NCBI RefSeq assembly: GCF_030012215.1
Contig: NZ_JASCXX010000014.1
Span: forward strand, 62,001 to 126,000
Length of the DNA stretch: 64,000 bases
Reading direction: 5' to 3'
Source of the DNA: Anaerobaca lacustris
GTDB lineage: Bacteria > Planctomycetota > Phycisphaerae > Sedimentisphaerales > Anaerobacaceae
The notes under the pieces were generated by a model. That model had not been told where the DNA came from. It ran no database searches and saw nothing but the letters and a program-made list of their open reading frames with translations. A program made the position numbers and the translations under genes. Every line of letters begins with the position of its first letter. The stretch's first letter is position 1. This document shows, one piece after another, positions 59,046-64,000 of the stretch.

Positions 59046-60720
59046 CCGTGTGACAACGGCCAGACCCGTCAGGCAGCCTCAGGACAACGTTCCACAGACG
59101 AAACAGCAGCGAGACGATTTGCTCGCGGTCATCCGTCAGTACGTCGAGGCGCATGGGCCGGTCCCGCCTCTGTCGATTGGTGAGCTGCGGGCCCACACGG
59201 AGGCCGTGCTCGAACAAGCCGGCATGGATCGCAAGTACACCGACTATGCGGCCGTTCTTGTCAACAACGAGGTCTGGCGCGAGACGGTGGCGGCTATTCC
59301 TTACGAGAAACGTCTGCTGCTTCTGCCCAAGTGCCTTCGCAGCAGCACGGAATGCCCGGCGAGCTTCGACGATCTGGGGTTGCTTTGCGAGCATTGCGGC
59401 CGATGCGCCATCGACGAGTTGAAGAGCCAGGCGGAGCAGTTGGGTTATGCCGTTCTGGTTGCCGAGGGTTCGCCCGTTGTGATGGGCCTGATCGAGACGG
59501 GACGTATCGAAGCGGTCGTGGGTGCCAGTTGCCTGTCGGTGCTGGAGCGGGTTTTTCCGTACATGGAGGCCGGAGCGGTCCCCGGCGTGGCGATTCCCCT
59601 CCTGCGAGACGGCTGCGCCGACACCAGTGTGGACCTCGATTGGGTCTGGGAAGCAATCTACCAGACGACGGACGATCAAACCAGGCGTCTCGACCTCGAT
59701 GCGCTGCACGAGCAAGTCAACGCGTGGTTTTCCCAGGAAGCTCTCGCGCAGATGATCGCGCCGCAGCCCGACGAGACCGAGCAAGTGGCCCTGGATTGGA
59801 TGGCCAAGGCGGGCAAACGCTGGCGGCCTTTCCTCGGTGTCTGCGCGTACAAGGCCCTCTCGACCGACGGCTCGCCTGCTACAGACAAGGACCTGCAACG
59901 GATCGCCGTTGCCGTGGAGTGTTTCCATAAGGCGTCGCTGGTTCATGACGATATCGAAGATGGTGACTCGGAGCGGTACGGTGAGAAGACGCTCCATTCG
60001 GAGCACGGCGTTCCCGTCGCATTGAATATTGGCGACCTGCTTCTGGGCGATGGCTATCGGCTTCTCGTCGAGACCGATGCCTCCGATGAGCGCAAGGCGA
60101 AACTCCTGAATGCCGCCGTGCAGGGCCATCGCACGCTGTGCCTGGGCCAGGGCCGCGAGCTGGCGTGGGCCCGAGCGCCGAGGCCGCTGACGGTGGACCA
60201 GGTGCTGGAGATCTTTCGCATGAAGACGGCGCCGGCGTTCGAGGTGGCTCTTCGCCTCGGGGCGGTCCTCGCCGGCTGCGACGATCGGGTCGGCAGTGTG
60301 CTGAAGCAGTACAGCGAGTCCCTGGGCATCGCGTATCAGATTCGCGACGATCTGGACGACCTTCGCAGCCCCGATGGGATCGACCTGTGCGCGAGCCGGC
60401 GGCCGTCCGTCCTGCTGGCCCTGGCCTATGAGATGGGTGATGAGGCAAAAAGGACGCGAATCGAGCGGCAGTGGGCCCCGTCCGCGACGGATGCCGACCG
60501 CCAGCAGGTGCGGCAGATCGTCTCGGCGCAGGAGGTGGAGCTGGCGGCGATGCGATTGATGGAGAGCTACAAAGCGCAGGCCATCGGCTCGCTGATCGCC
60601 CTGAAGAACGCCAACCTCAAGGGCCTGCTGCGCCGCGTGATGGGCAAGATATTCAACGACTTCGAGATCATGGGCTGCTGCAATGACCATCCGCCTCGAC
60701 ATGCGCCGCGCCGTGACTAA
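59035..60720 (+). CDS. DUF116-polyprenyl diphosphate synthase fusion
   Basis: The 561-residue protein joins two domains. Residues about 20-225 match DUF116: LLLLPKCLRSSTECP...LLCEHCGRCAI (six Cys in about 30 residues), then GYAVLVAEGSPVVMGLIETGRIEAVVGASCLSVLE. Residues about 245-555 form an all-alpha trans-prenyltransferase: GKRWRPFLGVCAY, HDDIEDGD (first Asp-rich motif, Asp305-Asp309), GDLLLGDGYRL, FRMKTAPAFEVALRLGA and YQIRDDLDDL (second motif, from Asp438). Both Mg-binding motifs are intact, so it should condense IPP with an allylic diphosphate. The Cys set of DUF116 may bind an Fe-S cluster or zinc. It overlaps the radical SAM gene by 11 bp. Confidence 0.87.
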   Translation: MPHDRVTTARPVRQPQDNVPQTKQQRDDLLAVIRQYVEAHGPVPPLSIGELRAHTEAVLEQAGMDRKYTDYAAVLVNNEVWRETVAAIPYEKRLLLLPKCLRSSTECPASFDDLGLLCEHCGRCAIDELKSQAEQLGYAVLVAEGSPVVMGLIETGRIEAVVGASCLSVLERVFPYMEAGAVPGVAIPLLRDGCADTSVDLDWVWEAIYQTTDDQTRRLDLDALHEQVNAWFSQEALAQMIAPQPDETEQVALDWMAKAGKRWRPFLGVCAYKALSTDGSPATDKDLQRIAVAVECFHKASLVHDDIEDGDSERYGEKTLHSEHGVPVALNIGDLLLGDGYRLLVETDASDERKAKLLNAAVQGHRTLCLGQGRELAWARAPRPLTVDQVLEIFRMKTAPAFEVALRLGAVLAGCDDRVGSVLKQYSESLGIAYQIRDDLDDLRSPDGIDLCASRRPSVLLALAYEMGDEAKRTRIERQWAPSATDADRQQVRQIVSAQEVELAAMRLMESYKAQAIGSLIALKNANLKGLLRRVMGKIFNDFEIMGCCNDHPPRHAPRRD

Positions 60721-61588
60721 GGCCGCCGAGGCCCTGGGCGATTCCGTCGAGGCGGTCAGAGAGTTTCTCGGTCGCCATCTCAATGAGGACGGGGGCTTTC
60801 GGGGTCGAGATGGAAAGAGCGATCTGTACTACACCGTCTTCGGACTGGAGGCGTCGCTGGCTCTGAAAGCGCACATCCCATACGAGCGCGTTGCAGGGTA
60901 CCTTCATCGCTTCGACGCGGGCCAGTCCCTGGACCTGGTGCACCTTGCCTCTCTGGTCCGATGCCGGGTCAACCTCACGGATATCGCGCGCGACGCATTC
61001 GATTCGGGTACACGACGGGCCCTGATTGCCCGCCTGATGGAGTTTCGGGCGCGCGATGGAGGTTTCAGCGTATCAGGCGGGGCCGAACGTGGGCATGTGT
61101 ACGGCAGCTTCCTGGCCTTGGGCGTCTGTCAGGACCTTCTGGTGGATGATCTGGACCCGGCCGGCGTGCTCGGCTCGGTTGGTTCACTCCAGATGCCCGA
61201 CGGCGGCTATTCGAACGAGCCGACAATGACCGTCAGCGCTACAGCCGCTACCGCGGCGGCGGTTTTGATTCTTCACTATCTTGAAGCGCCGCTGCCTATG
61301 TCCGCGGTGCAATGGCTGGCCGCGCGCGCCGAGCCGTACGGCGGGTTCTCCGCCATCCCATCGGGACCCGATCTGGCGATTCCCGATCTGCTCTCGACGG
61401 CGACCGCATTGCACGCTTTGACGTTGGCCGGAGTGGATCTGGACGAGATTCGAGAGAGGAACCTGGACTATCTCGACGGACTATGGGATGTGCAGGGCGG
61501 TTTCCACGGCCATCCGGCCGACGATGTGCTGGACTGCGAATACACCTACTACGGGCTGCTGTCGCTCGGCGACCTTGTCGGACCATGA
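60683..61588 (+). CDS. Single-barrel prenyltransferase-beta/terpene-cyclase-like protein
   Basis: The 301-residue protein consists of repeated QW/prenyltransferase-type units with Gly-Gly-aromatic turns (EDGGFRG, DGGFSVSGGAERGHVYGSFLALG, DGGYSNEP, YGGFSAIP, QGGFHGHP). It therefore forms one alpha/alpha barrel like the beta subunit of protein prenyltransferases. The zinc Asp-x-Cys of those enzymes reads Leu-Asp-Cys here, and no clear zinc histidine follows, so protein prenylation is unlikely. It has no DxDD motif, so it is not a class II cyclase by itself. It overlaps the synthase gene by 38 bp and the following cyclase gene by 4 bp, suggesting a partner of that cyclase (inference). Confidence 0.72.
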   Translation: MTIRLDMRRAVTKAAEALGDSVEAVREFLGRHLNEDGGFRGRDGKSDLYYTVFGLEASLALKAHIPYERVAGYLHRFDAGQSLDLVHLASLVRCRVNLTDIARDAFDSGTRRALIARLMEFRARDGGFSVSGGAERGHVYGSFLALGVCQDLLVDDLDPAGVLGSVGSLQMPDGGYSNEPTMTVSATAATAAAVLILHYLEAPLPMSAVQWLAARAEPYGGFSAIPSGPDLAIPDLLSTATALHALTLAGVDLDEIRERNLDYLDGLWDVQGGFHGHPADDVLDCEYTYYGLLSLGDLVGP

Positions 61589-63471
61589 TGCGAGTCGATC
61601 AAGAGGCACTGAACCAGACGGTTATGGCGCTCCGCGAGCGGCTTCTGGGATTGAGGAACGCTGAGGGCCATTGGGTTGGCCACCTTTCCAGCAGCGCCCT
61701 CTCGACCGCAACCGCCGTCTTCGCCCTGGCCCAGGTCGATGCAGCGAGGCATCGAACGCTGATCGACCGGGGCCTGAACTGGCTCTGCGAGAACCAGAAC
61801 GACGATGGCGGATGGGGCGACACCATCCAGAGTCCGAGCAATCTCAGCACGACACTGCTATGCTATTCAGCGTTGGCCGTTGCAGAGGGTGGCAACCTCA
61901 AGTCCGAAGGACTTGGGGATGGTTTGCCCGAACGGGCCATCCCCAAGCGGCGCCTGAGGTTGCCGGGCGCCCTTGAGAAGACAGAGGTGTGGCTTCGTCG
62001 CGAAGTCGGCTCGTTCGAACCGGAAGCCTTAGCCGGGGCGGTGATCGGGCGATATGGCAAGGACCGCACGTTCTCGGTTCCGATTCTGACGATGTGCGCG
62101 CTGGCGGGGCGGCTGGGCGCCGGATCACAGGTGTGGCGCCGCGTCAAGCCGCTGCCCTTTGAGCTGGCGGTCCTGCCGCACCGGCTGTACAAGTGGTTGC
62201 GGCTGCCCGTGGTCAGCTACGCATTGCCCGCTCTGATTGCCATTGGGCAGGCCCGCTATGCCCATCGCAGGCCCCGTTGTCCGGTGTCGTGGCTCGTTCG
62301 CCATCTGGCGAGAAGGCGAAGCCTCGATGTGCTGACGACGCTCCAGCCGACCAACGGTGGCTTCCTTGAAGCGGCTCCGTTGACCTCGTTCGTCGTGATG
62401 AGCCTGGCCTCCTGCGGGCAGGCCGACCACCCAGTCGTCTCCAAAGGGGTCGAGTTCCTTCTCGCCTCAATCCGCGACGACGGCAGTTGGCCGATCGACA
62501 CGAACCTTGCGATCTGGGGCACGACGCTCTCGATCGCCGCTCTGGCCGCATGGGCTGAAGCCCATCCTACATTGCCGGCAACCGAGCGCCGACGGCTGAT
62601 CGATTGGCTGTTGGCCTGCCAGCACACGCGTGTGCATCCCTACACGCAGGCGGCGCCCGGAGGCTGGGCGTGGACGAATCTGCCCGGGGCGGTCCCCGAT
62701 GCCGACGACACCGCCGGTGCACTGCTCGCATTGCACCACCTCGGCGTCCGGAACGAAGTGGTCTCGAAAGCTGTCACGGCGGGAATCGGATGGCTGCTCG
62801 ATCTTCAGAACCGCGACGGGGGGATACCGACGTTCTGCCGCGGTTGGACGAAGTTGCCCTTTGACCGAAGCGCGCCGGACATCACCGCTCATGCGCTCGG
62901 TGCGATGGGAGCCTGGCTGAACGAACTGCCGGCCAGCCTGAGGCAGCGAACGGACGCCGGGATGGTCCGAGCGATGGACTATCTCAAGGCGGCCCAGCAT
63001 GAGGACGGTTCGTGGGCGCCGCTGTGGTTCGGCAATCAATCGGCGCCGAACAAGGAGAATCCCGTTTACGGCACGAGCCGGGTGCTGACTCACCTGTCGC
63101 GCGTTCCGGCCGCTCGCAGAGAGCGAGTGGCTAGTGAGTGCGAGCGGGCCCTGCACTGGCTCATGGGGGCGCAGAACGCCGATGGAGGCTGGGGTGGTGC
63201 GGCCTCCGTCGCGTCGTCTATTGAGGAGACCGCATTGGCTGTCGATGCACTGGCCGAGTGTCTACACCGGAGAGCGATACCGGGGCCTGCGACGGTCCAC
63301 GCGACGCATCGCGGCGCCGACTGGCTCATCTGCCATACCGAGCGGGGCACATCGGTTCCGGCCTCACCGATCGGGTTGTACTTCGCGCAGCTCTGGTATT
63401 ACGAGGAACTCTATCCTCTGGTCTTCGCCCTGTCGGCGCTTGGCAAGGTCCAGCGACTGCCAGGTGCCTGA
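61585..63471 (+). CDS. Class II terpene cyclase of the squalene-hopene cyclase family
   Basis: The 628-residue protein equals bacterial squalene-hopene cyclases in length. The protonating DxDD motif is present (PDADDTAGALLAL, residues 372-375), close to the position of the same motif in the Alicyclobacillus enzyme. QW-type repeats are seen throughout (DDGGWGD, DDGSWPID, GGWAW, EDGSWAP, ADGGWGG). A hydrophobic stretch near residues 205-225 fits the membrane-inserting part. The substrate may be squalene or another linear isoprenoid made by the neighbouring synthase. Two palindromic elements are translated within it: 82 bp at residues about 102-128 and 23 bp at about 322-329. The start at 61585 is fixed by the ATGA overlap. 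Confidence 0.85.
   Translation: MMRVDQEALNQTVMALRERLLGLRNAEGHWVGHLSSSALSTATAVFALAQVDAARHRTLIDRGLNWLCENQNDDGGWGDTIQSPSNLSTTLLCYSALAVAEGGNLKSEGLGDGLPERAIPKRRLRLPGALEKTEVWLRREVGSFEPEALAGAVIGRYGKDRTFSVPILTMCALAGRLGAGSQVWRRVKPLPFELAVLPHRLYKWLRLPVVSYALPALIAIGQARYAHRRPRCPVSWLVRHLARRRSLDVLTTLQPTNGGFLEAAPLTSFVVMSLASCGQADHPVVSKGVEFLLASIRDDGSWPIDTNLAIWGTTLSIAALAAWAEAHPTLPATERRRLIDWLLACQHTRVHPYTQAAPGGWAWTNLPGAVPDADDTAGALLALHHLGVRNEVVSKAVTAGIGWLLDLQNRDGGIPTFCRGWTKLPFDRSAPDITAHALGAMGAWLNELPASLRQRTDAGMVRAMDYLKAAQHEDGSWAPLWFGNQSAPNKENPVYGTSRVLTHLSRVPAARRERVASECERALHWLMGAQNADGGWGGAASVASSIEETALAVDALAECLHRRAIPGPATVHATHRGADWLICHTERGTSVPASPIGLYFAQLWYYEELYPLVFALSALGKVQRLPGA
61887..61968 (+). repeat. 82-bp palindromic element, copy 2 (inside the cyclase gene)
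   Basis: The element reads GGGTGGCAACCTCAAGTCCG at its start and CCATCCCCAAG in its inner right arm. It matches the reverse complement of 49018-49099 at 66 of 82 positions with no gap. It is translated as GGNLKSEGLGDGLPERAIP and following basic residues, between two helices of the first cyclase domain. Confidence 0.85.
62548..62570 (-). repeat. 23-bp palindromic repeat, copy 2 (inside the cyclase gene)
   Basis: On the minus strand the sequence is GTAGGATGGGCTTC followed by AGCCCATGC. It differs from 12886-12908 by one base in the loop. It is translated on the plus strand as AWAEAHPT. Confidence 0.75.
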
Positions 63472-63533
63472 GAACATGGCCGAAACACAAGCCGGGCTCG
63501 TTCGAACCCTGCGGTCGTGTCGGCGAAAGAGAG

Positions 63534-63581
63534 GCCCCTGCGCGGCGGAGGGAGAGGAAAAGCGAGATAACGCGCAGGGGC
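63534..63581. terminator. Inverted repeat between cyclase and HU-like genes
   Basis: Perfect 11-bp arms, GCCCCTGCGCG (63534-63544) and CGCGCAGGGGC (63571-63581), lie between two convergent genes. Neither side has a strong U-run. The position suits a bidirectional terminator or transcript-end hairpin. Confidence 0.5.
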
Positions 63582-63608
63582 TTGCAGACTCCGGTCTTCA
63601 CACAGGAA

Positions 63609-63941
63609 TCAGACCATGTCTTTGAGGTTCTTCAGAGGCCGAATCTTTACCACATTCCTTGCGGGTTTGGCTTTGAACGTGGTTTCTTCGCCGGTGAAGG
63701 GATTGACACCCTTGCGGGCCTTGGTTGCGGGCTTTCGCACGACCACCAGCTTCATCAGGCCCGGGATCGTGTAGGCGCCCGGCCCGCGGCTGGAGAGGCT
63801 CTTCTTGATCTGACCGGCCATCGCCTCGAACACGGAGTTCACCTGCTTCTTGGTCAGCCCGGTCGTCTCGGCGATCCCCACGACGACCTCACTCTTGCTC
63901 ATGGGTTTGGCAGGTGCTTTCGCTGCTGTTGTCTTCGCCAT
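63609..63941 (-). CDS. HU/IHF-like DNA-binding protein
   Basis: The 110-residue protein has a short Lys/Ala-rich N-terminal extension (AKTTAAKAPAKPMSK). The HU-fold helices follow (EVVVGIAETTGLTKKQVNSVFEAMAGQI), then beta strands and the arm-like segment (GAYTIPGLMKLVVVRKPATKARKG, NPFTGEETTFKAKPARN). It bends or coats DNA as a nucleoid protein; the arm motif GVNPFTGEE is close to bacterial HU (RxNPxTG). AAGGAGG precedes the ATG at 63941; the open frame runs to 63989. The true promoter is probably beyond the window end. Confidence 0.9.
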   Translation of the reverse strand: MAKTTAAKAPAKPMSKSEVVVGIAETTGLTKKQVNSVFEAMAGQIKKSLSSRGPGAYTIPGLMKLVVVRKPATKARKGVNPFTGEETTFKAKPARNVVKIRPLKNLKDMV

Positions 63942-64000
63942 AACAAATGGCCTCCTTGCATCAAATAGAGATAGAACGTAGTCAATCACTCCCCGGTATC

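Noticed and set aside
56540-63471. Calling the cluster a standard hopanoid operon
   Set aside because: Only the cyclase supports this; no squalene-forming genes or other hpn genes are seen in the window, and the DUF116 fusion is not part of known hopanoid operons.
63942-64000. Promoter of the HU-like gene
   Set aside because: TTGACT is present on the minus strand but no -10 hexamer lies at a proper distance within the window.

Overview
The window is a GC-rich, densely coded bacterial chromosome segment with 38 protein genes that I can support. I see no tRNA, rRNA, CRISPR array, transposase or phage gene. The gene types point to a planctomycete, probably of the Phycisphaerae/Sedimentisphaerales kind (inference). 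These include a Ser/Thr kinase with TPR and beta-propeller parts next to an ECF sigma factor, several PQQ-like propeller proteins, Tat-exported Gfo/Idh/MocA and isomerase-like proteins, a lamin-tail/CotH giant protein, and a long MoxR/DUF58/BatA-type operon.

Layout. 1-14.5 kb is a carbohydrate and small-metabolite region: a Tat-exported oxidoreductase, a clan GH-D-like glycosidase, a URO-D-type protein, a class V aminotransferase with DUF1015, a metallophosphoesterase, a GH78-like rhamnosidase, a beta-helix protein, and a Tat-exported protein with the fucose/arabinose isomerase fold. 14.5-22.6 kb (minus strand) holds three PQQ-like propeller proteins behind a sigma factor-kinase pair. 22.8-30.8 kb holds a secreted aldose 1-epimerase, then a TetR regulator with a complete RND efflux set (outer-membrane lipoprotein, fusion protein, pump). 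31-49.9 kb holds a CotH/lamin-tail protein, then eight co-directional genes, most joined by ATGA overlaps: a TPR metallopeptidase, DUF4159, MoxR, DUF58, a BatA-like VWA protein, a coiled-coil membrane protein, a second VWA-like membrane protein, and a C13-like protein that has lost its cysteine. 49.9-54.7 kb holds phosphoketolase divergent from a MASE3-type histidine kinase and its response regulator. 54.7-56.3 kb holds a second Tat-exported isomerase-like protein. 56.5-63.5 kb is a tightly overlapping five-gene isoprenoid cluster: an Fe-S protein, a radical SAM enzyme, a DUF116-polyprenyl synthase fusion, a single-barrel prenyltransferase/cyclase-like protein, and a squalene-hopene-cyclase-type class II cyclase. 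An HU-like protein closes the window.

Two observations stand out. First, three families of short palindromic elements are scattered through the window, and several copies lie inside open reading frames and are translated. An 82-bp element occurs twice in opposite orientation (66 of 82 positions identical, no gaps), inside the C13-like gene and inside the cyclase gene. A 20-28-bp family occurs four times and a 23-bp family twice. One copy supplies the stop codon of its gene. Second, the 56.5-63.5 kb cluster couples a polyprenyl synthase to a Cys-rich DUF116 domain, radical SAM and Fe-S chemistry, and two cyclase-fold proteins, with no squalene synthase in the window. It may make an undescribed isoprenoid product (inference).

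Start sites were moved from the longest possible reading frame wherever a Shine-Dalgarno sequence, a signal peptide or an ATGA overlap indicated a better one. All family calls come from reading motifs by eye; no database search was run.
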